DNA of 36,680 nucleotides from the NCBI GenBank assembly GCA_943704525.1, contig CALSCQ010002996.1, positions 1-36,680 on the forward strand, given 5' to 3'. The first letter of the stretch is position 1, and each line of letters opens with the position of its first letter. A model generated the notes under the pieces. It worked only from the letters and a program-made list of their open reading frames with translations, was not told the origin of the DNA and made no database searches. This document shows, one piece after another, positions 9,423 to 19,222 of the stretch. Both the position numbers and the translations under genes were made by a program. The DNA is from Pigoraptor vietnamica (taxonomy: Eukaryota; Opisthokonta; Filasterea).

Positions 9423-12400
9423 CTACTTGACGGGCTGCATCTCAAAGCTGTCGCGGCGCGCCGGGCCAGCACGTGCCTCGCGCGACTTGCGCTTGGACGA
9501 CTCGCGGTATGTCATGGCGCCGAGTGCGATGATGGCCATGCCGCCGCCGACGACGCACCCCACCACAGCATACATCCAGTACTTGTCCTCGGTCGCCGGC
9601 GAGGGCGGTTCGGCCACCGGGCACGACTCGCGATAGACACTGTCCGAGCAGTGCAAGAAGGGGACCGTCTCGACGGCAGACGACGTCAGCGCCGCCGCAG
9701 ACGCATCATCGATGGCAAATGCACCGCCCGTCCTGTCACGCGTGAGCATTGTGCGCAGGGGGCTGCGGCGGTCGCGAAGCTGCCGCACCGCCTCGCTCGC
9801 ACGCTCAGACGGCCGGGGACCGCGGCCTGGCAGAATGTCAAACTTCACGGTCGCCCCCGTTACGTCCGCGCTGCCAATGACCATGCGCGAGATGCGTTCA
9901 AGGACAACACCAAGCGACGCGGACAGTGCTGCGCGAAGGGTGTCTTCGATCGTGTAGAGCGTCTCGCCATCAACCAACACGCGGAACGAGATCCGCGCTG
10001 CGCCATCCTTTGGCGGGAGCTGGCACTCGCAGTCGTTCTTGAGGGAACCGTCCACGCAGCGGCTCGGTTCGGAAGGCTCGTACCCAGAATAGCACCGCTC
10101 GCAATTGGCTCCGTCGTACACGTAGTCGCACGTGCACCCGCCGTCGTCATTGCACGCGCCGTGGCCCGAACACGTGCGCGCCCGGCTGCAGCCCGAGTAG
10201 CTGAACGTCCAGCCGGGGTACCCCACGCTCGGATTCGTCACAAACTGGATACGCACGCCGGGCCCCTTCGACACGACCTTCAGTCCCGGGTCACGCGCGC
10301 CCGTCGCGAAGAGCAGCTGCGCGCCGCCCTTGAGCTCCTGGATCGTGAGGAAGTCGCGCCCATTCTCCGTCCACAGCGTCGAAAAGGTCATCGACATGCG
10401 CTCGGCATTCGAGGGCGCGATCTCCCACGTGCAGTTGAGCGACTCCGAGTACTCCGCGTCGCCGCTGCCGTCGTCCACAACGCCCGCCCAGTCCTGCCGC
10501 CGCACAGTGCCCATGCAGCTGGGCGAGCACGCAAACTTCGTCGGCAAGAGGCTCAGAGGGCCGCCAGGCGGCGGGAAGAACACGCGTGGCACCGATGAGG
10601 GCGTCGCAGACGGCGCGAGTGCACTCGGTTTAGCGGCCTGCGTGCTGTTAGCCGCCGTTCCGCTGACCGCCCCCGTCCCACTGGCCGCCGCTGTCGCTGT
10701 CCCGTTGATCGCCGCTGTACCGTTGACCGCCACTGTCCCGTTGACCGCCGCTGTCCCGTTGAGTGCCTGCGTCGCCGACAGCGCAACAGACGGCTGCAGT
10801 GAGGATGAGGGACTCGGCGTGACCGTGACGCTCAGTGACGACGTTGCATTCGGCTGGGCGACCGTGTCGTTTGGCGGGGCCACGAGCGTTCCCGTAAGGC
10901 TGCCCGAGGTGTACGGCAGCACAAGGGTCGTTGCGTTCAGCAATTTCGAGGGCGTCACGTCGATCACGACGGCGGAGAACGTTGCGCCTGCATCGACGAG
11001 CATGCTCACGTCCACGTCGAGCACAGTCGAATCCGCGCTAAAGGTCGCTGTCGCAGAGAGATACAGCGGCTGCGCATTCCGCGAGTAGTTCTGAAGGGTC
11101 ACGCAAATGTGGGCGGGATTCTGTCCGGACCGAGAGCCGAGCCCCGCAACAAGAGACGCCGACGACGCGGCCATTGTTCGCTTCAACCGCAGAACGACCT
11201 TCGGATACGATGGGTACGAAGCTACTGAGTAAACGTACCCCGCGGGGGGCGCGAGGCGGTAGCGGACGCTTGCGGATCGCTCGACATTCGGCGAGGGCTC
11301 GTCGACGCAGCAGTACGCAGGATACAGCGCCTTGCGATCAGCCTTTGGACCCGCGCCCGCGACAGAGTCCACGACGCCCGGACCGCCGCAGTTGGGGCCG
11401 CCGTTGAACGCCATCGGAAACGCGACAAGGTATTCCGGCGACCCCGAAACCGTCCGCGTCGTCGACGTCCAGCCGGGCTTGCAATTGGAGTACCCGCGCA
11501 CAATCAGCGCCTGCAGGTCGGCCTCGGAGCATAGGTGCGCGCCCTCCGCCGCACAGCGCGAGGCGGCCTCGTCCAGTGTATACCCCTTCGACTGCGCGGC
11601 CCACCGGGGGAGCATGAACACGCCGTGCGACACCACACCCGTGGCGACGGTCGCGTTGGACGCGTACGTCACAGTGACGTCGTCCGGGAAGACCGTCTCG
11701 GCCATCAACGGGGGGACGTCCTCTGGCTGGTAGTTGATAAAGTCGGCCGTCACCGAAATGAAGGGCCGCACAAAGGCGCCGCTCGTCAGCTGCGGCGCAT
11801 TCCCAAAGAACTTCCCGTTCGACGGCGTCATCATCTCGTACTTCCGGCTGCTGTTGATGCGCGAGTCGAGGAAAAAGACAATCTTCATCGCAGTGAACGT
11901 CAGCCCGCGCACGTCGCTTCCGGCGCCCGGTCGACGCACGAACGATAGGTCAGCCGCGAGCGTGAGAAACGACCCGTCCCCCGCCACCGTGCCCACGGCC
12001 GTCATGTACGGGCGCTGGCCGACAAGGCCCTCAAACGCGACGCACGCGCGCGCGGTCACGTTGTTGCCCGTGCGCCCGTCCCACACGAGGCGGTTGGTCA
12101 TCACCAAGCGCGGCGTCTCGCAGTACAGGCCGGTGTAGTCCGCGGGACACGTGCACCGGTATGTCCTCGACGTCTCGACGCTGCACTGGCCCCCGTTCTG
12201 GCAAGGGTTCAGCAGCTGGTGGCAGCACACGGGAACATTGGGCGCCGCGCCAGTCACGGGCGTGAGCGTGCGGTTGCCCAGCGGCGCCGTGTTGAAGTGC
12301 ACCGTGATGTTGGGTAGGACGACGGCGTTCCAGCGCGGGCTCGCAGACGTTACGTTGAAGAAAACGTCGACGGTGCCATTTGGGCCCTGGGGGGTGATCG

Positions 12401-13196
12401 GAAACGAGATGGCGGTGAGGCGGCCCGCCTGGTAGTTGAGAAAGACCGGAACGGCGGCGACGGTTGTGTTGGTGCTGTTGATGTATATGAGCACGTCCTG
12501 GTCGGGCGTTTCCGTGGAGAAGATCTGTACGTCAATCGTCAGCGGAACCGACTGCTCGTTCTGCAGAATCGACCACTGCAAGTCCGCCGACAGCGGGCAG
12601 TTCTGCGGATTCTTCGCGAGCAGCAGCTCGCAGTTGGCGCCCACCACGCCCGGCGGGCACGTGCACGTGTACGCGTTGACGGCGTCAGTGCACGTTCCGG
12701 AGTTGTTGCATGGCATTGGACTGCAGTCGTCGTTAACCGCAATAAGCGTCTCCGAAAACGTGTAGCGAAATTCGCCCATGTTCACCGTGCGTTCAAGTTG
12801 CAGGCGTTTGCCCGCCGGCGCATCGACGACGTATGCGAGTGTCGACGCTTCGGTGAGGTTGACGTTCTGAAACGTAATGTTCGGCGTCCTGAATGTGCCA
12901 TACACTGCAGAGGGCGAGCGAGGGTCAAAATCAACGCACGAGGAATGCTGTGTGGCGCGACGGAGATCAGAAATGGCACGGAAAGCGCCACGGCGACTCC
13001 CACCAATCTCGGATCCGGGACCGCCGGGACTCGTGAGCGAGTTGTCCACGAGCGAAACTGTCGTGCGCTTGATAAAGTTGACGGACGTCGAGAGCGCACC
13101 GACAGACCCGCAGTCCACCGCCGACGCACCACCCGCCAAGAGAGCGACCACCACCAGCGCGGCCGCGCGCAGCAGTGTCGTGCGTCTCTGCGCCAT
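9423..13196 (-). CDS. Single-pass EGF/CUB surface protein, intronless
   Basis: One exon of 1257 residues. The chosen ATG (13196) starts a clean signal peptide, [20 protein letters not shown] then AGGASA; the frame is open about 80 codons upstream but has no comparable start. Domains by eye: EGF ~158-191 ([18 protein letters not shown]), a beta-rich region, EGF ~324-361 ([25 protein letters not shown]), and a Cys-rich Link- or lectin-like stretch ~520-640 ([18 protein letters not shown] ... YPAYCC). A Ser/Thr/Pro stalk with NGT repeats lies at ~800-850, CUB at ~887-1002 (LNCTWEI ... [10 protein letters not shown]), EGF at ~1003-1050, and a SEA/ferredoxin-like fold next to the membrane ([20 protein letters not shown]). 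A transmembrane helix (~1203-1227) is followed by a short basic tail. Probably an adhesion or recognition receptor; no orthologue recognised. The lack of introns contrasts with its neighbours. Confidence 0.85.
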   Translation of the reverse strand: MAQRRTTLLRAAALVVVALLAGGASAVDCGSVGALSTSVNFIKRTTVSLVDNSLTSPGGPGSEIGGSRRGAFRAISDLRRATQHSSCVDFDPRSPSAVYGTFRTPNITFQNVNLTEASTLAYVVDAPAGKRLQLERTVNMGEFRYTFSETLIAVNDDCSPMPCNNSGTCTDAVNAYTCTCPPGVVGANCELLLAKNPQNCPLSADLQWSILQNEQSVPLTIDVQIFSTETPDQDVLIYINSTNTTVAAVPVFLNYQAGRLTAISFPITPQGPNGTVDVFFNVTSASPRWNAVVLPNITVHFNTAPLGNRTLTPVTGAAPNVPVCCHQLLNPCQNGGQCSVETSRTYRCTCPADYTGLYCETPRLVMTNRLVWDGRTGNNVTARACVAFEGLVGQRPYMTAVGTVAGDGSFLTLAADLSFVRRPGAGSDVRGLTFTAMKIVFFLDSRINSSRKYEMMTPSNGKFFGNAPQLTSGAFVRPFISVTADFINYQPEDVPPLMAETVFPDDVTVTYASNATVATGVVSHGVFMLPRWAAQSKGYTLDEAASRCAAEGAHLCSEADLQALIVRGYSNCKPGWTSTTRTVSGSPEYLVAFPMAFNGGPNCGGPGVVDSVAGAGPKADRKALYPAYCCVDEPSPNVERSASVRYRLAPPAGYVYSVASYPSYPKVVLRLKRTMAASSASLVAGLGSRSGQNPAHICVTLQNYSRNAQPLYLSATATFSADSTVLDVDVSMLVDAGATFSAVVIDVTPSKLLNATTLVLPYTSGSLTGTLVAPPNDTVAQPNATSSLSVTVTPSPSSSLQPSVALSATQALNGTAAVNGTVAVNGTAAINGTATAAASGTGAVSGTAANSTQAAKPSALAPSATPSSVPRVFFPPPGGPLSLLPTKFACSPSCMGTVRRQDWAGVVDDGSGDAEYSESLNCTWEIAPSNAERMSMTFSTLWTENGRDFLTIQELKGGAQLLFATGARDPGLKVVSKGPGVRIQFVTNPSVGYPGWTFSYSGCSRARTCSGHGACNDDGGCTCDYVYDGANCERCYSGYEPSEPSRCVDGSLKNDCECQLPPKDGAARISFRVLVDGETLYTIEDTLRAALSASLGVVLERISRMVIGSADVTGATVKFDILPGRGPRPSERASEAVRQLRDRRSPLRTMLTRDRTGGAFAIDDASAAALTSSAVETVPFLHCSDSVYRESCPVAEPPSPATEDKYWMYAVVGCVVGGGMAIIALGAMTYRESSKRKSREARAGPARRDSFEMQPVK
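10700..10764 (-). repeat. 18-bp tandem repeat encoding stacked N-glycosylation sequons
   Basis: About four copies of an 18-bp unit inside the surface-protein stalk. On the coding strand it gives [20 protein letters not shown], i.e. an NGT sequon every six residues, followed by degenerate copies. The unit is an exact codon multiple, so copy number can change without frameshift. Confidence 0.8.
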
Positions 13197-13907
13197 TGCA
13201 AGCGGCGAGCGCGCGCTTCGGGCTGGGCTCAGAATTACTCCGCGCGGAGCACGCACGTACGCTCGCACACGGGAAGGACGAATACAGCAGCGCACGCGTC
13301 GATCGTATACAAGGCTGATTTTTTTGTGCGCGTTGCGCCCTTTTTTGTGATCCGCAAAGCCCTTTATGTGGCCGTGTGCAAAACAGAGGCGGGGCTGGAC
13401 CGGCTGGAAAACAGCCACCGTCGCTGGCGCCCGCAATGTATTGGGGCCTGTGGGCTATCGGCCCTTTTAATCCGGGGTGGGATCCTATTGTTGACTGGAA
13501 GGGGCTGTCTTGCGGCAAACTGAAAGCGCCGGGGGTCCTTGCGCCTGTCAATGTCAACTGCGCGGCACTGGTGTGCGTGCGCTGTTGGCGCGATCCCTAG
13601 CGAGCGGCGTTTGCGGCGCTTGGCGTTGGATGAGTGGCATTAGGGGCGTCAAGGGGCCGCTTGTTCAGCGCAACCTTCGTCGACTCTGCGTTGAAAACGC
13701 GCGCGTTCCGTGCCATTTCTTCACCGTTACCTTCCACGCGTGGCAATGAACATGCACGGCAATAAGCACACTTTCTTTGAGTGGATTATGAGACTCATTT
13801 TCACGCACGCAAGAGCACCACGACGGCCGGCGCCGAGGGAGAGCAACAACGCAGTCAAACAAACGCCGCACGCTTGCAGCCACGCACACACACGCGCACA
13901 GAACGGC
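13197..13907. other. Intergenic region, 711 bp, no gene seen
   Basis: Lies upstream of the surface-protein gene and downstream of SDHAF4, so it should hold the promoter of the former and the 3' end of the latter. T-rich tracts occur near 13320-13350 and the rest is ordinary mixed sequence. Short ORFs on both strands look non-coding. I see no tRNA-like or rRNA-like structure. Confidence 0.4.
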
Positions 13908-14249
13908 CTAGAAATCCGACACGCGACCCTTGCGCTCCCAGTCGCCAAAGCGCGTGGGCTCGGGGCCCTTTGGCCCGCCGCGCTCGCCCGTCACGGGATT
14001 CACGTCGTCGTCAATCTCGCCTTCGTCAGTCTGTGCGCTTGCGGAGCTCTGTTGCAGGGCGGGCTTGGGCGCGCCGGGAGCTTTCGGCGCGACGCCAGGC
14101 CCTGTCGGCGTCATTGTCTCGCCCTGAGCGTGCGTGGACGGTGATGACGGCGTCCGCGCAGCACACCACGCAGCGGACACTGCATGCACACCGCGGCCGA
14201 ATGGAAAGGGGCTCGCCCCCCATCGGAGCACGCGCAGTGTGTGCGCCAT
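13908..14249 (-). CDS. SDHAF4: Succinate dehydrogenase assembly factor 4
   Basis: A 113-residue intronless protein. The C-terminus DDDVNPVTGERGGPKGPEPT followed by RFGDWERKGRVSDF is the hallmark of the SDHAF4/Sdh8 (DUF1674) family. This small mitochondrial matrix chaperone binds flavinated SDHA and protects it before it joins SDHB in complex II. The N-terminal ~30 residues (MAHTLRVLRWGASPFPFGRG) are Arg-containing, with no acidic residue, and fit a mitochondrial presequence. A low-complexity Pro/Ala/Gln linker joins the two parts. Length fits the family (human 108). The ATG at 14249 is the only one that includes the presequence. Head-to-head with SLC25A46, another mitochondrial gene. Confidence 0.95.
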   Translation of the reverse strand: MAHTLRVLRWGASPFPFGRGVHAVSAAWCAARTPSSPSTHAQGETMTPTGPGVAPKAPGAPKPALQQSSASAQTDEGEIDDDVNPVTGERGGPKGPEPTRFGDWERKGRVSDF

Positions 14250-14461
14250 AGTGAGAGCCGCTGCTAAGCACAGAGCTTGGGCACCTTTTGTTATTCTCTG
14301 CCGGACCGTCCTGAAGTGTGCGTGATGGTCACGTGCCGGTCCACTTCACCCATTCCGGCTGTCGGAAACTGAGCGGTCCGCAGCACTTCACAGCATTTCT
14401 TCTTGCCCACAGAGCCGCTCGGAACCCTCGACTGGCTGTCGGCCGAACAGCAGCCTTCTCA
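14250..14461. promoter_or_regulatory. Shared divergent promoter of SDHAF4 and SLC25A46
   Basis: 212 bp between two start codons of mitochondrial genes. One CACGTG (14330-14335) sits near the middle. A bidirectional function is inferred from the layout, not shown. Confidence 0.45.
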
Positions 14462-15905
14462 ATGGTGCATGCGGCGCCCTGGGACGCCCTTGCCGGGCGC
14501 GCGGGTGCGGGCGCGTCGCCGGAACAAGCGGCGCCCCTGTCGCGCGTGGCGCAGGCGGAGAATGAGATTGTCGTCGGAGTGTCGCAGCGGAGTCCCCGCG
14601 AGCAAAGGAGAGGTAGTGTGCCGCCTCCTCTTGCGCTCACGACGTGCTGGGCTGATGCACGTGTTCGACGCAGAGCGAATGAACAGGCTCGCGGGCTTTG
14701 GCGTGGGCCTTGGATGGTGGGTTCGACCACTGCGAAGTGCGATTGAAATGCAGCATTTCTCATGCTTGTGTACAGCTTATTTGCCCAGCAAGTCGCCTGC
14801 CACCCGTTTGTCGTACTGCGACACCAGTGCCAGGTGCGTGCGCATGCAAGAGTCCCTGTGTGTTTGTGTTTGTGCGTCTGCGTTGGCGTGTGGGTGCTCC
14901 CCTAATGTCATGACTCACAGGCGCACCGATTTGCGACCGGACTGTCGCCCGTCCAATGTCTCCGTGTGCTTGGCCAAGTGAGCGCTTCCCAAGGCGCGGG
15001 TGCGCTGTGGCGTGGTTTGGGATCCGACATGCTGGGCGTCGCCGCAATGCTTGGGACGCAGGGAGCCATTGCGGCGCGCAAGGAACAGCTGTTGGTGCGG
15101 TGGCGCCTGGAAGGGAGAATGCGCGCCGTCGCAAGTGTCGCGTACGACGTGTTTGCGAAAGGGTGGGCTGATAGTCGTGTGCATAAGTTCCTGTTGCAAA
15201 GGGCGGGTTCCTGTCTGTGCGCATCCTTGTTGTGGTCGCTTATCGCTCTCTGGCCGCAGTGTGGGGCTGGCCGTAGCGCTGCCGCTGGTCTCGTACAGCA
15301 TGCTATCGATGGCCATGTCGCGCGTCGCAGCAGATCCCTTGCGCCGGTCGCCCGCGGCTCTCGTCGCCCTCTCGCGGCCGCTCTTCCACCGCGACGGCAG
15401 TCGGCTGTCGTACGCGGATCTCTTCCTCCCCACTGCCCTGCTGTGTGTTGCGCAGTCTGCAATTTTCGGCGTCGTTCACCGCGCGATTGTGCGGCGCTAT
15501 GCGGCGGATAAGGGCAGAGGAAAGGAGTCGGAGGGCGACGCAGCGCCCGAGCCGACGGCGTCGCGCGTTTTCTTCGCCGAAGTGCTGGCATCCTTCGCGG
15601 GCAGCACCGTCGCGCAGGTTTTGCTCCACCCGCTGGAAACGTGCGTTGTGCGGCTACACGTGCAAGGGACGCGCGCGCTCATCGACGACCCTGCGACCGG
15701 CCATGGCCTGCTCTCCGTCTCTACCGATTTTGCCGGCCTGGACGAGTGCTGGAGGGAATCGCTGTGGCACGGGTGGGGCAGCTTGTACGCAGGCGCCGGC
15801 GCGGTGGTCGCGCAGGTGGTCGTGCAGGCCGTCATTGTCAAGGCGTCGCACGCGGTGTTCGTGCGCCTGCAGCGGCACCTCACCCCAAAGTCATCCCCCG
15901 AATGA
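14462..15905 (+). CDS. SLC25A46: Mitochondrial outer-membrane carrier-like protein SLC25A46
   Basis: A divergent member of the mitochondrial carrier family that sits in the outer membrane and acts in mitochondrial fission/fusion and lipid traffic (related to yeast Ugo1). Exons 14462-14612, 14674-14716, 14776-14833, 14921-15162 and 15260-15905 keep phase and give 379 residues (human 418). Family features in order: RLAGFGVGLG, CHPFVVLRHQCQ, a central ALWRGLGSDMLGVAA, then the diagnostic C-terminal run with FFAEVLASFAGS, LLHPLETCVVRLHVQGTRAL, an ID..TG..LL..ST pattern and LYAGAGAVVAQ. The PxD/ExxK/R carrier signatures are degenerate (PFVVLR, PLETCVVR), as in this subfamily. The N-terminal ~55 residues are disordered. 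It shares a short promoter with SDHAF4 and converges on IFT54. Confidence 0.93.
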
Positions 15906-16207
15906 AGCAGCCCGTGGGCCTCAGCTGACCCGTGCAGCCTACGCCTGGCACTGTGCGATTTGCTGTGTGCTTGGATCCCCCCCCCTTTCCCCCCCTTTTT
16001 GGGCGCAACCCCCCAGCAAAACATGAGCGAAGTGAGCGGGCGCAGTAAGTACATTTTCACGCGCAGCTACAAGCCAGTGTACAGTGGTCCGAGGGGCACA
16101 AACGCGCATGTGCGGGCGCCAACCGACGCCGCCGCAGCGTGCTGCAAAGCAAATTGCCACGCGAGCGGCAGGCGCGGTCGCTGGTCCCCGCGCGCAACGG
16201 CCCGTCC
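15906..16207. other. Convergent 3' region with C/T homopolymers
   Basis: 302 bp between the stops of SLC25A46 and IFT54. Around 15976-16000 there are long runs of C broken by short T runs, a likely spot for sequencing length errors. No gene seen. Confidence 0.5.
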
Positions 16208-18729
16208 TCAGGCCTTGGAGGCGAAGGCAATGCTCCCGAGCATCTTCTCGATGTTGGCGTCGTTCTTCGCAATCGTCGACTTGAGCGCGTTGATCTTCTC
16301 CAACTGTAAAGCCGCTCATGGTTCAGCACGTGCGGCAACTGCAAAACGACCATGTCAGTGGCCGCCGCTCTCACCTGCTCCTCAATCTGTGCGTCGAGGT
16401 CCGTGAGCTTGGCAGCCAGCGGCTCCAGCGACTTCTGCGTTGCGCTGCACACACAAGCACCGGAAGTGTCAGAAAGGGGCAACTTCGAGCGAACAAGCGC
16501 TTCCATGAAACAAACCTCATTTCCTCCTTGAGAAGGCGGTCGTGTCGCTGGTTCTCCTCGCGCCACGTCTCGAGCTCCTTCTGCATCGCGTCAATGTCCT
16601 CCTGCACATAGTCCATCGTCTTGCCGAGCGGATTGGCGCTGCGGCAGAGCGTCTGCACGCTGCCGCGGAGCTTGTCGATCTGCACACCAGCGCGCGGTAA
16701 GCCACCACGCAAACTGGCACGGCACACACTAAGCACCATTGCACAAGGCACCGCACTGGGCCCACCTCCTTCCTGAACATCTCGCGCTCCTTCTGTCGCG
16801 AGGGATCGACGGCGACGCCCCTGCGTCCGTCGCGGTCGCCCTGGTCGCCCTCGAGGTCCTTCTTCGTCTCGAGAATTTTCCTCACAAGCGCGCCTGCGGA
16901 CAACAACAGGCACATTCAGACATCCCTTACTTATGGAGTCAAAAATCAGAGGCTCGACATTGCCGCCGCGCCATTGGCAGTGGGCGACCGAGTCATTAAG
17001 CGCATGTCTGCGCGCACGTACCATGCTCTTCATCCTCGTCGCCGCTGACGACAACCTGCAGAGCGCCACAAAATATCAGTGCTGCGCCGAAAAAATTCCA
17101 CTGCACATGCCAAGCGCGCTATCCCTCCCCAGTGCCCACACAAAACACCCACATCGCCGCCCACGACGCCATCGTCGGCCCCCGCGGCGCTCTTGACGAC
17201 GATAAAGTCCTCCTCATCGTCCTCGCCCGCGTCGCTGTCCTCCTTCTTGCGGCCGTCCACGATCACCGTCGGCTGCTTGCCAGAGGCCGCGCGGCTCCTG
17301 CGGCAGCACACACCACAACGGGCAGTCAGCGCACAAGCCCTTTCTGCCAATCACGCGACTGAAGCATACGACAGCATCAAGTGCTGCAACACAAATACGC
17401 GCGACTCACCCGGGCTGCTCATCGCCGCTCTCTTTCGCCTTGGACTTCGGCGGCGGCAAGCGCGCGCTGCTGGGCCGCTCGCGTTGGCGCGCAGACCCAC
17501 TCGCAGAGTCGTTGCGGCGTCCGCCTGCGACCAATTCCGTCAGGAGCAAATTTCACCACAGCGCGCACACGGCAAAAATTGACGCGTTACACACCAGCGC
17601 TTCCGTCGCGGGTACCCGCAGACGCCTCGCGTTCCGGCCCATCGCCCTCGGCGTCGTCGTCATGGTGTTCGCGCCGGCGGCCCGCGCGCGCGCTGTGGGG
17701 GCGCGCGAGCATCGCAGCCTGCGCGCCGTCGTCCTCATCGTCGCCGTTCGCGTCCACCTGCGAGCGCCGCCGGCGGTCACGTGCGCGGCGGCCGTCGTCC
17801 TCTTCGGCATTCGAGTCGTTCGCCGCGCTGTCCTCATCACGCGCGGACCGGCGCTTGCGCTCCTTGTCACGGTCGCGGTCGGCGCTGTCCCGCTCACGCG
17901 CGCGCTCCTTCTCCTTCTCCCTCTCGCGCTCCTTCTCTTTTTCGCGCTCCTTCTCTTTTTCGCGCTCCTTCTCGCGCTCGCGCTCCTTCTCCTTCTCGCG
18001 TTCCCTCTCCTTCTCCTCCTCCCGTTTCCTCTCCTTCTCCTTCTCCCTCTCGCGCTCCCGGTCCTTCTCCCGGTCGTCCTTCGAGCTGCCCTTCTCGCGC
18101 CCCTCCTTGCGATCGTCCTTTCGCTCCGACTCCTTCTCGCGCCGGCTGCCGCGCTCGTTTTCCTTGTTGTCGCGGCCCTCCTTCGCGTCCTCCTTCCGCG
18201 ACGACTTCTTCTCCCGGTCCTTGTCGCCCCGATCGCCCTTGTCACCCCTCTCCGCCTTCTCGGGCTCTTTTGACCCCTTGGACGACCCGTTCTTTGAGGG
18301 CTTGCTCTTCTCGCCATAATGCTCGCCCGCAGTGACGCGCTTGACGGCGTCCGCGTCGTCGCACTTGTTCGCGTGCGCCTTCGCAAGCATCTGCAAGAAC
18401 TCGTTCGTGCGGTCGGCCTCCTGCCCGGCCACAATCTTGGTCGGCCGCGCAGAGCACGGCTCGTCCAGCATGAAGCACACGGCGTCGATGGCCTTCTGCA
18501 AAAAGGCGACCTTCGCCTCCTTCGACGTCACATTGTCCGACACGAGCTCCTCCGCCGAATACAGGCCCTGGAGAAGCCCCGTCGCGCGAATGTACTCGGA
18601 TATCACGTCGTGAAGGTAACGAAACGGCGGCTTGGACAGCAGCTTGTCGGTGAGCGCGGGCTTCTTAATAATCGATCCCAGCGCCTTCTGCGTCCGCTTC
18701 AACACGGCGGGGTCCACTTCTTCCGCCAT
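16208..18729 (-). CDS. TRAF3IP1: Intraflagellar transport protein IFT54 (TRAF3IP1/MIP-T3)
   Basis: An IFT-B complex subunit that binds tubulin and IFT20 and moves cargo in cilia. Exons 17595-18729, 17410-17524, 17153-17297, 17022-17055, 16766-16893, 16516-16679, 16375-16444 and 16208-16303 keep phase and give 628 residues. The N-terminal calponin-homology-like domain (1-~135) is highly typical: [57 protein letters not shown] very long Lys/Glu/Arg-rich stretch follows (~150-300), then an acidic linker ([13 protein letters not shown]) and a C-terminal coiled coil with the conserved [32 protein letters not shown] and [20 protein letters not shown]. The architecture matches human MIP-T3 throughout. 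Its presence implies that the organism builds cilia or flagella at some stage. Head-to-head with DDX56. Confidence 0.95.
17893..18070 (-). repeat. Imperfect 18-bp repeats coding for Glu/Lys/Arg heptad-like array
   Basis: Within IFT54 exon 1, runs of CTC/CTT-rich triplets (plus strand) repeat with an 18-bp period. They encode alternating [10 protein letters not shown] units predicted to form a single charged alpha helix. The same region is Lys/Glu-rich in animal IFT54, though here it is unusually regular. Confidence 0.7.
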
Positions 18730-19222
18730 CCTCTGCGAGGCCTCTCCCGGCGCCGCGCGCGTGCGTGGCGCCGGCGTATAATGTGCGCAAGCCCGGCCTG
18801 CAGTGGCCCAAAAACACCTAGCGCCTCCCTAATCACAATGCGGATGGCAATGGCGCATCAACCGACACTGCGTAAGCGCTTCCACGACCGCCTAGTGCGC
18901 TGGCACGTGAATCGCAGCTCGTCTGTCGCCGATTTCTTTGCGCAAAAAACGCTCTGCCGCAGCCACTTCCGTTTGCAGCGCATTCCTCGGATCACGGAAT
19001 AATAATTTGCGTTTGTATGGAAAATGTATGGTCAAAGAAGCGCGAAATAATCGCCCCGTTTCAGTTCAAATTCCACAGATCACGTGAGGTCACGTGAAGC
19101 ACGACGGCACGTGACGGCAGGAATCGATTTTTGCACGTGGAGAAAGCCGACCCTGCGATGCCGTCGTCTGTTGGTCAAGTGCTCCGTTTTTTGGCGGTGC
19201 TGCGTTTCATTGTGTCGCAGCT
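18730..19222. promoter_or_regulatory. Divergent IFT54/DDX56 promoter with CACGTG cluster
   Basis: 493 bp between start codons. Four CACGTG hexamers lie within 59 bp at 19081, 19091, 19108 and 19134, about 84-142 bp before the DDX56 ATG; the first two are perfect TCACGTGA palindromes. This motif is bound by bHLH and some bZIP factors. A small ORF candidate (18838-19002) also lies here. Confidence 0.5.
18838..19002 (+). CDS. Possible small basic protein, 54 residues
   Basis: An ATG-started ORF in the IFT54/DDX56 interval encoding a basic peptide (MRMAMAHQPTLRKRFHDRL ... IPRITE). No family recognised. Its frame is also open upstream, antisense to IFT54, as expected by chance in GC-rich DNA. It could be a small mitochondrial or nuclear protein, or not a gene. 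Confidence 0.2.
   Translation: MRMAMAHQPTLRKRFHDRLVRWHVNRSSSVADFFAQKTLCRSHFRLQRIPRITE

Noticed and set aside
13376-13600. 74-codon plus-strand ORF with [11 protein letters not shown]
   Set aside because: The hydrophobic run looked like a membrane peptide, but start context, length and lack of homology do not support a gene.
17381-18319. Ser/Arg-rich plus-strand ORF resembling an SR splicing protein
   Set aside because: It is the antisense reading of the Lys/Glu repeats of IFT54; the SR look comes from the CTC/CTT triplets.
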